This document shows, piece by piece, positions 50,376 to 59,759 of a DNA stretch of 64,000 bases (positions within the stretch are counted from its first letter, which is position 1; each line of letters opens with the position of its first letter). The notes below the pieces were generated by a model, which worked only from the letters and a program-made list of their open reading frames with translations, did no database searches and was not told the DNA's origin. This stretch comes from Azorhizobium sp965227945 (lineage in GTDB: Bacteria > Pseudomonadota > Alphaproteobacteria > Rhizobiales > Xanthobacteraceae): NCBI GenBank assembly GCA_965227945.1, contig CBDDGQ010000005.1, positions 310,001 through 374,000 on the forward strand, in the 5' to 3' direction. The position numbers were made by a program, and so were the translations under genes.

Positions 50376-51770
50376 ATGAAGTTTCCCCGCGATTTCTCCC
50401 GCCTGGTGCGCACCACGGCGTTCAAGCTGCTGGCGGTCTATCTTGTCGTGTTCGCGGTGTTCGCGGTCTCGATGATCGGCTACGTCGCCTGGCACACCCG
50501 CGAATTGATCGAGAGCCAGGTTTCCGAGAATGTGGAGACCGAGGTCCGCTTCCTGGCCGAGCAGTATCGCATCGGCGGGGTGCAGCGGCTGGTGCTGGTG
50601 ATCGACCGGCGCACCCGCCGGCCCGGCTCCTCCATCTATCTGGTGACCAATTTCGCGGGCGAGGTGCTGGCCTCCAACGTCTCCGAACTGCCCATCGGCC
50701 TTTTGGACAAGCCCGGCACGCGGGTGACCGCCTATCGCCGGTCCGACGAGCCCGGCGCCAAGGAGAATTTGGCCTTCGTCGAGGTGTTCATGCTGCCCGG
50801 CGGCTATCGCCTGCTGGTGGGCCGTGACATCGAGGATCGCGATACCCTGCGCCAATTGGTGGTGCGCCCGGCGCAGGGGGCGCTGGTGCTGATCCTCATC
50901 CTCGGTCTGGCGGGGGGCATCTTCGTCACCCGGCGGGTGCTGAAGCGCATCGATTCCATGACCGCCATCTCCGAGACCATCATGGCCGGCGACCTCACCG
51001 GGCGCCTGGCGGTGGATGGCACCGGCGACGAGTTCGACCGCCTCGCCGGCAGTCTCAACGCCATGCTGGAGCGCATCGAGGCGCTCATGGCGGGACTGAA
51101 GGAGGTCTCGGACAATATCGCCCACGATCTGAAGACCCCGCTCACCCGTCTGCGCAACCACGCGGAGGAGGCGCTGCGGGGGGCGACCACGGAGGGGCAG
51201 TGGCGCCAGGCGCTGGAGACCACCATCGAGGAGAGCGACGGCCTCATCCGCACCTTCGACGCGTTGCTGATGATCGCCCGCGCCGAGGCCGGCCAGGCCC
51301 GCGACAGCATGGTGGACGTGGATCTGGCCGACATCACCGAGAATGTCGCCGAGCTGTACGAGCCGCTGGCCGACGAACAGGGCCTGGATCTGGTGACCGA
51401 GATCGTGCCCATGACGGTCCACGGGATGCGCGAGCTGCTCGCCCAGGCGCTGTCCAATCTCATCGACAATGCCATCAAATACGGCCGGCCGGCGGATGGC
51501 GGGCGTGGCCGCATCCGCGTGACTTTGGCCCGCGAGGGGGCCTTCGCGATGCTGGAGGTGACCGACGATGGCCCCGGCATCGCCGATGCCGATCGTGATC
51601 GGGTGGTGGAGCGCTTTGTGCGGCTGGAAAGCAGCCGCTCGCGACCGGGATCGGGGCTGGGCCTGGCGCTGGTCTCGGCCGTGGCGCGGCTGCACGGCGG
51701 GCAGCTGACCTTCTCCGACGCCGCGCCGGGCCTGCGTGCGACTTTGCGCCTGCCCGCCAAGGCCCCCTGA
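50376..51770 (+). CDS. HAMP-domain sensor histidine kinase
   Basis: A 464-residue kinase with two membrane helices (about 16-38 and 170-190), a short periplasmic sensor domain, a HAMP domain (IMAGDLTGRLAVDGTGDEFD), phosphoacceptor helix SDNIAHDLKTPLTRLRNHAE, N-box LSNLIDNAIKYG and G-boxes DDGPGIAD and GSGLGLALVSAVA. The DLKTPLTR sequence is that of CzcS/CusS-like kinases. It is the partner of the preceding regulator, 49 bases away. The signal may be envelope stress. Confidence 0.92.
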   Translation: MKFPRDFSRLVRTTAFKLLAVYLVVFAVFAVSMIGYVAWHTRELIESQVSENVETEVRFLAEQYRIGGVQRLVLVIDRRTRRPGSSIYLVTNFAGEVLASNVSELPIGLLDKPGTRVTAYRRSDEPGAKENLAFVEVFMLPGGYRLLVGRDIEDRDTLRQLVVRPAQGALVLILILGLAGGIFVTRRVLKRIDSMTAISETIMAGDLTGRLAVDGTGDEFDRLAGSLNAMLERIEALMAGLKEVSDNIAHDLKTPLTRLRNHAEEALRGATTEGQWRQALETTIEESDGLIRTFDALLMIARAEAGQARDSMVDVDLADITENVAELYEPLADEQGLDLVTEIVPMTVHGMRELLAQALSNLIDNAIKYGRPADGGRGRIRVTLAREGAFAMLEVTDDGPGIADADRDRVVERFVRLESSRSRPGSGLGLALVSAVARLHGGQLTFSDAAPGLRATLRLPAKAP

Positions 51771-51917
51771 CGGGATTGTCGCGGATTTCCCTGTCGTTCC
51801 GGCCGGTTGCCAGGGGCGCGACGGCCTGGACAGCGGCCGAGGGCGCGGCATCTCAGCTCTATTGCATGCGCGAACACACTTGCGCGCGGGCGGCGCGTCG
51901 TGCCTTTAAGGCAGGCA

Positions 51918-54890
51918 ATGACAGCTTCGACCGCCCCGGATTCGTTGCTCCGACCCGGCCTCGCATCGCTGATGCGGGAGGCCCCTGTCGTTGCCGACGC
52001 TTCCATGGCAAAGGTCAAGCTTTCCCACGCGCTGGAGCGGCTGGATCCGGCCGAGGCGGCGGCGCTGGAGGCGTCGCTGGACCTGGCGCCGCGGATGCGC
52101 GCTGCGGTTCTGGCCATTGCCGAAAACGCGCCCTTCCTGCTGGACGTGATCCGCCGCGATCCCCAGCGCCTGCTGCGCACCCTCGCCAGCGATCCCCGCA
52201 CGCGCATTGCCGCTTTGACCGCCGAGGCGCGGGCTGCGGCGCGGGCCGCCACGGCAGAGGCCGGCGTCATGGCGGTGTTGCGGCGCATGCGCAGCGAGGC
52301 GGCCTTGGTCATCGCGCTGGCGGACATGGGCGGCGCGCTCGATCTGATGGAGATCACCGCGGCCCTGACCGCGGTCGCTGACACTGCCATCACCAGCGCA
52401 CTGGATTTTCTGCTGCGCGACGCCGCCGATGCCGGCCGCCTGAACCTTTCGGATCGCGATGCGCCTGGCACCGGCTGCGGCCTTGCGGTCATCGCCATGG
52501 GCAAGCATGGGGCCGGCGAGCTGAACTATTCCAGCGACGTGGACCTGGTGGTGGTCTTTGATCGCGACGTGGCGCCGGTGGCGTCGGACCTGGATGCGGC
52601 ACCGGTGTTCGTGCGCCTCACCAAGGGGCTGGTGCGGCTGCTGCAGGAGCGCACCGAGGACGGCTATGTGCTGCGCGTGGACCTGCGCCTGCGGCCCGAT
52701 CCCGGTTCCACACAGGTCGCCCTCTCCACCGCCGCGGCCCTGGCCTATTACGAGCGCGAGGGCGCCACCTGGGAGCGGGCCGCCTACATCAAGGCGCGCC
52801 CCGTGGCGGGCGATCTGGCGGTGGGGCGCGCCTTCCTGGCGGATCTTCTGCCCTTCGTGTGGCGGCGGGTGCTGGATTATCAGGCGATCGCCGACGTCCA
52901 CGCCATGAAGCGCGAGATCCACGCCTTCCGCGGCCATGACGTGGTGGCGGTGGAAGGGCACAATGTGAAGCTCGGCCGCGGCGGCATCCGCGAGGTGGAG
53001 TTCTTCGTCCAGACCCAGCAGTTGATCGCCGGCGGGCGGCATCCGGACCTGCGGTCCCCGCGCACCCTGGAGGCGCTCGACCTGCTGGTGAGCGAGCGCT
53101 GGATCGCCCCCGAGGTGCGGGATGATTTGGCGGAGGCCTATGTGTTCCTGCGCCGGGTGGAGCATCGGCTGCAGATGATGGCCGATGCCCAGACCCACAC
53201 CTTGCCGGAGCAGCGGCCGGCCATGGAGGCCTTCGCCCATTTCATGGGCTATGCCGACCGCGACGCCTTCGCCGCGGCGCTGGTGGACCGGCTGCAACGG
53301 GTGCAGCGGCACTATGCGCAGCTGTTCGAGGACCATGCGGCCCCCGCCTTCCTGCATGGCGACCTCAGCTTCCCGCCGGGCGGCGACGACCGCGCCACCC
53401 TCGCCACCCTGGCGCGCCTGGGCTTTCGCGAGCCCTTGGCCGCCAGCGCCACGGTGCGCGGCTGGATGGCCGGAAAGCCGCGGGTGCTGCGCCAGGATAC
53501 GCCGCGCGGGCATCTGTCCCGCATCGTCCCGCTGCTGCTGGAGCAGATCTCCCACGGCGGCGACCCGGACGGGGCGCTGCAGGCGATGGACAGTTTCCTC
53601 GGCGCCTTGCCCGGCCCGCATCTTCTGGCGGCCCTGGAACGCAATCCGGATCTGGTCCGCCTGCTCGCCACCATCGTCAGCGCCGCCCCGCGCCTCGGCG
53701 AAACCCTGGCCCGGCGTCCCTCGCTGGCCGACGCGCTGCTGGACCCCGATTTCTTCGACGTGCTGCCGGACCAGGCGACCCTGGAGGCGCATCTGAACGA
53801 ACTGCTGGATGCGGCCGGCAGCGACGAGGAGCAACTGGACCGGGCGCGGCGCTTCCGCCAGGAGCAGCATGTGCTCATCGGGGTGCGCATCGCCTCCGGC
53901 ACGCTGCCGGCGGCGCGGGCGGGGGAGGCCTATGCCCGGTTGGCGGAGGTCATCATCCGCGCGCTGCATGCCCGGGTCTGGGCGCGCTTCCAGCAGGCGC
54001 ACGGCACCATCGCCGGGGCGGAGACGGCGGTGCTGTCCATGGGCAAGTTGGGCGGCCGGGAGATGACGGCGGGGTCCGACCTCGACCTCATCCTGCTCTA
54101 TGACTTCGATCCGGAGGCGGACCCCACCTCCGACGGCCCGCGGCCTTTGCAGGGCGCGCATTATTTCGCCCGCTTCACCCAGCGCCTGCTCAGCGCGCTC
54201 ACCAGCCTCACCAATGCGGGCAAGCTCTACGACGTGGACCTGCGCCTGCGCCCGTCCGGCCGGGCGGGGCCGGTGGCCACGCGCCTCGGCTCGTTCGAGG
54301 CCTACCAGCGCACCGAGGCCTGGACCTGGGAGCATATGGCGCTCACCCGCGCGCGCATCATCTCCGCCAGCCCGGCCTTTGCGGCGCGGGTGGAGGCGGT
54401 GATCCTCCAGGTGCTCGCCCGCCCGCGCGATCCGCGCCGCATCGCCGGCGACATCCTCGACATGCGCCACGCCATCGCCGCGGAGAAGGGCGAGAGCGAC
54501 CGCTGGAACCTCAAGCACGCCGCCGGCGGGCAGGTGGATGTGGAGTTCCTGGCGCAATATCTGGTGCTGGTGCATGCCCAGCGCTATCCGGAGATTGTCG
54601 ACACCGCCACCGCGCGCATCCTGGCGGTGGCCGGCTGGCTGGAACTGCTGCCGCCGGAAGATATCCAGTCGCTGTCCAATGCCTGCCGGCTCTACCAGGA
54701 CCTGACGCAAGTGCTGCGCCTCGCCATCGACCGCCCCTTCGTGCCGGCGGACGCGAGCCCGGCGCTGAAGGCGCTGCTGGCGCGGGCGGGGGAATTGCCG
54801 GACTTCGCCACGCTGGACGCGCATCTGGGGGAGACCCAGGCGCGGGTGCGGGCGATCTTCCAGCGCGTGCTGGAATCCGCCGCCAGCTGA
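51918..54890 (+). CDS. glnE: Glutamine synthetase adenylyltransferase/deadenylase GlnE
   Basis: A 990-residue bifunctional enzyme starting at the ATG at 51918. It has two nucleotidyltransferase domains: the amino-terminal deadenylase with GKHGAGELNYSSDVDLVVVF and the carboxyl adenylylase with GKLGGREMTAGSDLDLILLY. Between and after them are helical regulatory regions including KREIHAFRGHDVVAVEGHNV. It attaches or removes AMP on glutamine synthetase according to PII signals, thus setting nitrogen assimilation. Length and motifs are normal. It follows the two-component genes in the order usual for rhizobia. Confidence 0.96.
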   Translation: MTASTAPDSLLRPGLASLMREAPVVADASMAKVKLSHALERLDPAEAAALEASLDLAPRMRAAVLAIAENAPFLLDVIRRDPQRLLRTLASDPRTRIAALTAEARAAARAATAEAGVMAVLRRMRSEAALVIALADMGGALDLMEITAALTAVADTAITSALDFLLRDAADAGRLNLSDRDAPGTGCGLAVIAMGKHGAGELNYSSDVDLVVVFDRDVAPVASDLDAAPVFVRLTKGLVRLLQERTEDGYVLRVDLRLRPDPGSTQVALSTAAALAYYEREGATWERAAYIKARPVAGDLAVGRAFLADLLPFVWRRVLDYQAIADVHAMKREIHAFRGHDVVAVEGHNVKLGRGGIREVEFFVQTQQLIAGGRHPDLRSPRTLEALDLLVSERWIAPEVRDDLAEAYVFLRRVEHRLQMMADAQTHTLPEQRPAMEAFAHFMGYADRDAFAAALVDRLQRVQRHYAQLFEDHAAPAFLHGDLSFPPGGDDRATLATLARLGFREPLAASATVRGWMAGKPRVLRQDTPRGHLSRIVPLLLEQISHGGDPDGALQAMDSFLGALPGPHLLAALERNPDLVRLLATIVSAAPRLGETLARRPSLADALLDPDFFDVLPDQATLEAHLNELLDAAGSDEEQLDRARRFRQEQHVLIGVRIASGTLPAARAGEAYARLAEVIIRALHARVWARFQQAHGTIAGAETAVLSMGKLGGREMTAGSDLDLILLYDFDPEADPTSDGPRPLQGAHYFARFTQRLLSALTSLTNAGKLYDVDLRLRPSGRAGPVATRLGSFEAYQRTEAWTWEHMALTRARIISASPAFAARVEAVILQVLARPRDPRRIAGDILDMRHAIAAEKGESDRWNLKHAAGGQVDVEFLAQYLVLVHAQRYPEIVDTATARILAVAGWLELLPPEDIQSLSNACRLYQDLTQVLRLAIDRPFVPADASPALKALLARAGELPDFATLDAHLGETQARVRAIFQRVLESAAS

Positions 54891-55046
54891 GGGGCGTGCT
54901 CGCCGCGCCGCCTCACGCCATTGTTTGTGCCGCTGGACTCTGCAGCGGAGCCTTTGCAACTGTGGTGCGTTGAGGCAGGGGCGATCCTGCCCCATCCAGC
55001 CGTCGCGCGGGCGCAGTTCCGTGCGGGCCAATGGAGGAGACCACCA

Positions 55047-55760
55047 ATGGCCATTCTCTCTCACGCCGCTCCCGCTGCGCCCCAAACCGGGCTCAGCCGC
55101 CGCAGCGCATTGGCGATCGGCGCCGGCGCCGCCGTGGGCGCCCTGTTCGCCCCTCATGTGGCGCGGGCGGCCACGCCGTTCGCCTTCCCGCCACTGCCGT
55201 ATGAGGAGGGGGCGCTGGTGCCGACCATTTCGGCGCGCACCGTGGGCCTGCATTACGGCAAGCACCACAAGGGCTATTACGACAAGCTGAACACGCTGGT
55301 GGTGGGCAAGCCCTATGCCGACATGACCCTGACCGAGGTGATTGTCGCCGCGCGCAAGGCCAATGATGCGGATGTGTTCAACAACGCCGCCCAGGCCTGG
55401 AACCATGATCTCTATTGGGCGACCTTCAAGGGCGGGCCGGCGGCGCCCACCGGCGCCTTTGCCCAGGCGGTGGAGAAGGACTTCCAGTCGCTCACCTCCC
55501 TGCAGCGCAAGCTGGTGGAGCAGGGCGACAAGGTCTTTGGCACCGGCTGGGTCTGGCTGGTGCGCAATGGCGACGCGCTGGAAATCGTCGGCATGAAGGA
55601 CGCCAGCAACCCGTTGCCCGATGGCAAGACGGTGCTGCTCGGCATCGATGTGTGGGAGCACGCTTATTATCTGGACTACGAAAATCGCCGCACGGCCCAT
55701 GTGGAGGCGGTGCTGAAGGATCTGGTGAACTGGCAGGTGGTGGGCGCGCGCTGGGCGTGA
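55047..55760 (+). CDS. Fe/Mn superoxide dismutase with Tat signal
   Basis: A 237-residue superoxide dismutase. An amino-terminal extension has a twin-arginine motif, LSRRSALAIGAGAAVGALF, ending near ARA, so export by the Tat system after cytoplasmic metal loading is likely. The enzyme part has GLHYGKHHKGYYDKLN, WNHDLYW, GWVWLV and DVWEHAYYLDYENRR, which supply the His-His-Asp-His metal ligands. It removes superoxide in the periplasm. GGAGGA precedes the ATG at 55047. Iron or manganese cannot be decided from the sequence alone. Confidence 0.92.
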   Translation: MAILSHAAPAAPQTGLSRRSALAIGAGAAVGALFAPHVARAATPFAFPPLPYEEGALVPTISARTVGLHYGKHHKGYYDKLNTLVVGKPYADMTLTEVIVAARKANDADVFNNAAQAWNHDLYWATFKGGPAAPTGAFAQAVEKDFQSLTSLQRKLVEQGDKVFGTGWVWLVRNGDALEIVGMKDASNPLPDGKTVLLGIDVWEHAYYLDYENRRTAHVEAVLKDLVNWQVVGARWA

Positions 55761-55796
55761 GACGCCCGCCGGACCGCGGTTCGTGCGATCGAAAAT

Positions 55797-55828
55797 GGGG
55801 AGGAGCCCCCCCGCAGAGGCTCCTCCCC
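55797..55828. terminator. GC-rich hairpin terminator between convergent genes
   Basis: An 11-base stem GGGGAGGAGCC / GGCTCCTCCCC with a 10-base loop. On the minus strand the stem is followed by ATTTTC, a short U-run, so it fits the MFS transporter gene ending at 55881. It can also stop the plus-strand superoxide dismutase transcript 37 bases after its stop codon. Confidence 0.75.
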
Positions 55829-55880
55829 GGCACGGCCACCCGGGGGACGGGCGGCCGGTTCGGCTGGATCCCCTAGGGGA

Positions 55881-57374
55881 TCACAGGCCGATCTCATCCA
55901 ACCGGCGACCGGTTGTCTCAATGCGCAGACGCCAGGTGATGACGGCGCCCGCGAGCGACGTTCCCACCAGGACATACAACAAGGTCTGGGTTCCCCACTG
56001 GCTCAGCAGGATGGGAAACAGGAACGCGGTCATCACCGCACCCACCTTGCCGAAGGCCGCAGCAAAGCCGGCTCCGATTCCGCGAATATGCGTTGGAAAC
56101 ACCTCGCCCGCCAGCAGGTAAGTTTGAGCATTGGGCCCAAGATTGCACATAAAATTAAATAGCATGAATCCGGTGTAGATCAACAAGGTCTGCGTTCCGC
56201 CGGTAAAATTGGCATAGAAGGACGCCAGCAGCAGCCCGGCGGCACAGCCGACGAAGCCGAACACCTGGAGGGCGATGCGCCCCAGTTTGTCGGCGAGGAG
56301 CACCGCTGCGACCATACCGACGATCAGCAGCAGATCGATGAAGGCAGCCCCCTTGGCGGCCAGCATGTCGTTGGCGATCAGCGCCGACACCGCATGCGGA
56401 TGGGCGGAGGTCTGGCCGCCGATGGTGGCGGCGAGGATGGTCGGGGTGAAGATGCCGATGCCATAGGTGCCCAGATCCTGCAGGAACCACGGCACCGAGG
56501 CGAGCAGGGTGGCCCGCAGGTTCTTTTTGCGGAACAGCACCAGCAGGTGCGCCTCCGGCCGAGCCGCTCCGTCGGCGTGGGTCGGCTTGAGATGCACGTG
56601 CTTGGGGTAATGGGGATGGCGCCGCAGCAGCCGGCGGATGGCGTGCTCGGCGTCCGCCACCCGACCGCGGGTCAGCAGCCAGTGGCTGCTCTCGGTGATG
56701 AAGAAGCGGCCGGCCAGTACCAATGCGGCGGGGATGATGGCGGTGGCATACATCACCCGCCAGGCCGAGATCGTCGGATCGAAGGTCATCACCAGATAGC
56801 CCACCGCGGTTCCGGTGAGGGCGCCCAGGGCCTGGAAGGCGAAGGCGCCCAGCACGAGACGCCCGCGGGCGGAACTGGGAATGCTCTCGGAGATGACCAG
56901 ATGTGCGGTGGGATAGTCGCACCCCAGCGCCAGCCCGACGCCGAACAGGAACACCACCATCCAGGCAAAGCTGGGCGCTGCGGCCAGCAAGGCCAGAAAC
57001 AGCATGAACAGCGCCATTTCGAACACGAACATGGGCTTGCGGCCCAGTTGGTCGGACAGGCCGCCGAGGGTGAGGGCGCCAATGAGGATGCCGAACAAGG
57101 TGGCGGCGCTGACCAGGCCATGCTGCAGCGGGGTCATGCCGAACTCTGCGCCCATCAGCGGCAGGGCGACGCCGGTCATGAACACCACCAGCCCTTCGAA
57201 GAATTTGCCTGCGGCGGCCAGGCTCCAGATCCGCCATTGCATGCTCGTCATGGGCGCTGACGGCACCTCGGTGCCATCATGCCAGAACGGCGTCTCGTCA
57301 ATATAATCCTGCACCGAGCGCACCTCGGGCACCACCCGGCGCTGCTCGACGGCAGCGGACTCACCACGCGACAT
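55881..57374 (-). CDS. MFS transporter, sugar porter-like
   Basis: A 497-residue transporter with about 12 helices and a 45-residue polar amino extension (VEQRRVVPEVRSVQDYIDET). Motif A is GGLSDQLGRKPMF; helix 4 carries GVGLALGCDYPTAHLVISES, and the central loop has SSHWLLTRGRVADAEHAIRR, resembling sugar or organic-acid porters. The second half has PEVFPTHIRGIGAGF-like residues (GEVFPTHIRGIGAGFAAAFG). The substrate is unknown. A ribosome site (GAGGGAGTAAGGC) precedes the start. It is divergent from the lipoprotein gene at 57501. Confidence 0.88.
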   Translation of the reverse strand: MSRGESAAVEQRRVVPEVRSVQDYIDETPFWHDGTEVPSAPMTSMQWRIWSLAAAGKFFEGLVVFMTGVALPLMGAEFGMTPLQHGLVSAATLFGILIGALTLGGLSDQLGRKPMFVFEMALFMLFLALLAAAPSFAWMVVFLFGVGLALGCDYPTAHLVISESIPSSARGRLVLGAFAFQALGALTGTAVGYLVMTFDPTISAWRVMYATAIIPAALVLAGRFFITESSHWLLTRGRVADAEHAIRRLLRRHPHYPKHVHLKPTHADGAARPEAHLLVLFRKKNLRATLLASVPWFLQDLGTYGIGIFTPTILAATIGGQTSAHPHAVSALIANDMLAAKGAAFIDLLLIVGMVAAVLLADKLGRIALQVFGFVGCAAGLLLASFYANFTGGTQTLLIYTGFMLFNFMCNLGPNAQTYLLAGEVFPTHIRGIGAGFAAAFGKVGAVMTAFLFPILLSQWGTQTLLYVLVGTSLAGAVITWRLRIETTGRRLDEIGL

Positions 57375-57500
57375 GCCTTACTCCCTCACCATCGTCGCAC
57401 CCTGTCCTTGGTATGGTGACGGCGTTGTGACTAATTTATCACCCTCTGGTGGCCTCCAGCCAGCTCGGCTATGACCGCACCTGAAGCTTGGGAGGCAGAC

Positions 57501-58211
57501 ATGGTGAAAGCGTTGCGGACCACAGGGCGCGCGGTGGCGGTCCCGGTAGCGTTGGGGCTTCTCGTGGCCGCTTGCCAGGCGCCGGGACCCAATTGGGGGA
57601 CCGCCGTGGTGAAGGAAAGCGACGCCTTCGATTATTACGAATCGATCGTCACCGTTCCGGTCCCCACCGGCGCGCCCCGGGTATTCCAGTGCAATGGTCC
57701 GTTCGCCCCCACCACCAGCGACGTGACCATGAAGGGCATCTTCGGGCAGGGCAATGTGGTCACCGCCACCGATGTCCTGCAGCCTGACGGAAGCCTGGGG
57801 GCCGGCTCCGTCCTGCTGCCAGGCGATCCCAAGTTGCGGGTGGCCGTCGCTTGGGCCGATGCCTTCGGCTACACCGGCCCGATCCGTGCCAATTTCACCG
57901 AGGAGACCGCCTGGAGCGTCGCCGGCATCGGCATCGGCGCCGGCATTTCCGACCTGGAAAAGGCCAATGGCGGCCCCTTCAAGCTGGTGGGCTTCGGCGG
58001 CACCGGCGGGGGCGTGGTCTCCGACTGGCAGGGCGGGGCGCTGGCCAATTTGGCCGGCGGCTGCCGCCTGACCGTGCAACTGGCGATTTCGGCCCTGGCG
58101 CCGGCCTCGGCGCAGGCGAAGGTGGTGGGTCCGAGGACCTTCCTCTCCACCGACCGGAACGTGCGCGCCCTGAAGCCCACCGTGGGCAAGTTCTGGGTGC
58201 TCTATAACTGA
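57501..58211 (+). CDS. Putative exported lipoprotein of unknown function
   Basis: A 236-residue protein with GGGAGG before the ATG at 57501. The signal AVPVALGLLVAAC gives lipidated Cys25. The mature part is beta-rich and glycine-rich, with AFGYTGPIRANFTEETAWSV, GIGIGAGISDLEKANGGPFK and GFGGTGGGVVSDWQGG. No family recognised; the repeats of Gly and aromatic residues could be an outer-membrane or surface domain. It stands alone between a divergent transporter and the small exported protein pair. Confidence 0.7.
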   Translation: MVKALRTTGRAVAVPVALGLLVAACQAPGPNWGTAVVKESDAFDYYESIVTVPVPTGAPRVFQCNGPFAPTTSDVTMKGIFGQGNVVTATDVLQPDGSLGAGSVLLPGDPKLRVAVAWADAFGYTGPIRANFTEETAWSVAGIGIGAGISDLEKANGGPFKLVGFGGTGGGVVSDWQGGALANLAGGCRLTVQLAISALAPASAQAKVVGPRTFLSTDRNVRALKPTVGKFWVLYN

Positions 58212-58299
58212 ACGGCAGGATTGACCGGCGCCCCTCCCTTGTGCTTCCAAAGTGGTGGCTGGCCGTACAATGGTGCCGGCCCATGGTGAGGAGACGCTC

Positions 58300-58560
58300 A
58301 TGACCGGTGTGACATGCAACCGATCGCTGATGGCCGGAGTGGTCCTCGGGATTGCTCTGGTGGTCGGCGGCCAGGCCCTGGTGAATGCCCCCGCTCTCGC
58401 CAACCAGCCCTTCATGGAAGCGGCTCTGGGCTCGCTGCGTCAGGCGCGTGAGAATCTCAACCGCGCGGCCGCCGACAAGGCCGGTCATCGGGAGCGGGCG
58501 ATTGGCCTTGTGAACGATGCCATCGGTCAGGTCGAAGCCGGCATTGCCGCCGCGCGCTGA
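58300..58560 (+). CDS. Small exported helical protein A (tandem paralogue)
   Basis: An 86-residue protein with GGTGAGGAGA upstream of the ATG at 58300. A signal peptide ends near APALA. The mature part, with ANQPFMEAALGSLRQARENL and GHRERAIGLVNDAIGQVEAG, is a two-helix unit. It is a close paralogue of the next gene. Proteins of this kind are common as small periplasmic proteins in rhizobia and have no known role. Confidence 0.8.
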   Translation: MTGVTCNRSLMAGVVLGIALVVGGQALVNAPALANQPFMEAALGSLRQARENLNRAAADKAGHRERAIGLVNDAIGQVEAGIAAAR

Positions 58561-58643
58561 GGCGCGAGATTAAGGTGGACCTGTCGCCTGGTGCGACGGG
58601 GTCGGATGTGTCCTCTGGTCTTCTTATCTTGGGAGCCTTTTCG

Positions 58644-58904
58644 ATGGGTCGACGTCTCAACCGTTCTGTCGTCCTCGCCTTCGTCCTCGGCATGGGCTGC
58701 GCGTTCGGCGGCCAGGCCCTGATGAACGGCACGGCCCTGGCCAATCAGCCCTTCATGGAAGCGGCCCTGGTCTCGCTGCGCGCCGCGCGCGCCAACCTCA
58801 TCCAGGCAGAGCCCAACAAGGGCGGCCACCGCGATCGCGCCATCGACCTGGTGGATCGGGCGATCAGCCAGACTGAAGAGGGCATCGCTTACGCCGCGCA
58901 GTGA
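58644..58904 (+). CDS. Small exported helical protein B (tandem paralogue)
   Basis: An 86-residue protein of the same length as protein A, starting at 58644. GGGAGCC lies upstream, and the signal peptide ends near GTALA. The mature part repeats the same pattern: ANQPFMEAALVSLRAARANL and GHRDRAIDLVDRAISQTEEG. Most differences between A and B are at solvent-type positions, showing an old duplication kept under selection. The function is unknown. Confidence 0.8.
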   Translation: MGRRLNRSVVLAFVLGMGCAFGGQALMNGTALANQPFMEAALVSLRAARANLIQAEPNKGGHRDRAIDLVDRAISQTEEGIAYAAQ

Positions 58905-59066
58905 CGGCCGACCGTTTGCCCTGACCGAACGGACATGGCCCATGCGCGGGCGGGCGCGTGGGCCGAGTCATTTCCGACATCGAAAGACGGTTTGCATTCC
59001 GTCCCCCGCAGACCATCATGGCGCCCCGGCTGGGGTCGGCAGATCGGACATGACGGGGGACAAGGC

Positions 59067-59756
59067 ATGGATTGGGTCGCGTTCTGGGATGGTGCCCATT
59101 CCATCTATGTCAGCGACCGTCACAAACAGGTCCATTATCAGCGCATCACCGCCGACATCGCCCGCCTGCTGCCGGGCCCGAACGCCCGCGTGCTGGATTA
59201 TGGCTGCGGCGAAGCGCTGGGGGCCGCAGACCTCGCGCGCGCCTGCGGCAGCCTGCTGCTGGCCGATGCGGCGCCCACCGTCCGCGCCCGGCTGAAAGAG
59301 CGGTTCGCCGCCACCCCGAACATTTCCGTCCTATCGCCGGACGAGGTGGCGGCCCTGCCCGATGGCAGCGTGGACCTGGTGATCGCCAACTCCCTGCTGC
59401 AATATCTCTCCCGTGCGGTTCTGGTGGATCTGCTTGCGATGTGGCGGCGCGTGCTGGCCCCCGGCGGCGTGCTGATCGTGGCGGACGTGATTCCCCCCGG
59501 CGTCAGCGCCGTCCAGGATGCCGCGGCGCTGCTGACCTTCGCGGCGCGCGAGAAGTTCCTGGTGGCCGCGGTGGCGGGTCTGGCGCGGACGGCGGTGTCG
59601 CCCTACCGGAAGCTGCGAGCGGATCTGGGCCTGTCCATGTATGAGGAGGCCGACATGCTGGCCCTGCTCAACGCCGCCGGCTTCTCGGCGCAGCGACTGC
59701 CGACCAATATCGGCCACAACCAGCGGCGGATGGCATTCCGTGCGGTGCCCCGGTAG
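59067..59756 (+). CDS. Class I SAM-dependent methyltransferase
   Basis: A 229-residue protein starting at the ATG at 59067 with GGGGGA upstream. Motif I is VLDYGCGEALGAADLA, motif II LPDGSVDLVIANSLLQYLSR and post-motif RRVLAPGGVLIVADVIPP. The carboxyl end has NIGHNQRRMAFRAVPR. The class moves a methyl group from SAM to a small molecule or lipid; no neighbour shows which. It converges on gtrA with a three-base gap. Confidence 0.85.
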   Translation: MDWVAFWDGAHSIYVSDRHKQVHYQRITADIARLLPGPNARVLDYGCGEALGAADLARACGSLLLADAAPTVRARLKERFAATPNISVLSPDEVAALPDGSVDLVIANSLLQYLSRAVLVDLLAMWRRVLAPGGVLIVADVIPPGVSAVQDAAALLTFAAREKFLVAAVAGLARTAVSPYRKLRADLGLSMYEEADMLALLNAAGFSAQRLPTNIGHNQRRMAFRAVPR

Positions 59757-59759
59757 CCC

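Noticed and set aside
47586..51851. Open reading frame of 1421 codons antisense to htrA and the two-component genes
   Set aside because: It spans several well-supported plus-strand genes; long antisense frames are common in DNA this GC-rich. The translation is low in complexity, rich in His, Arg and Gly, and has no domains.
51906..55700. 1264-codon frame antisense to glnE and the superoxide dismutase gene
   Set aside because: Both plus-strand genes are certain, and the antisense translation has no recognisable motif or ribosome site.
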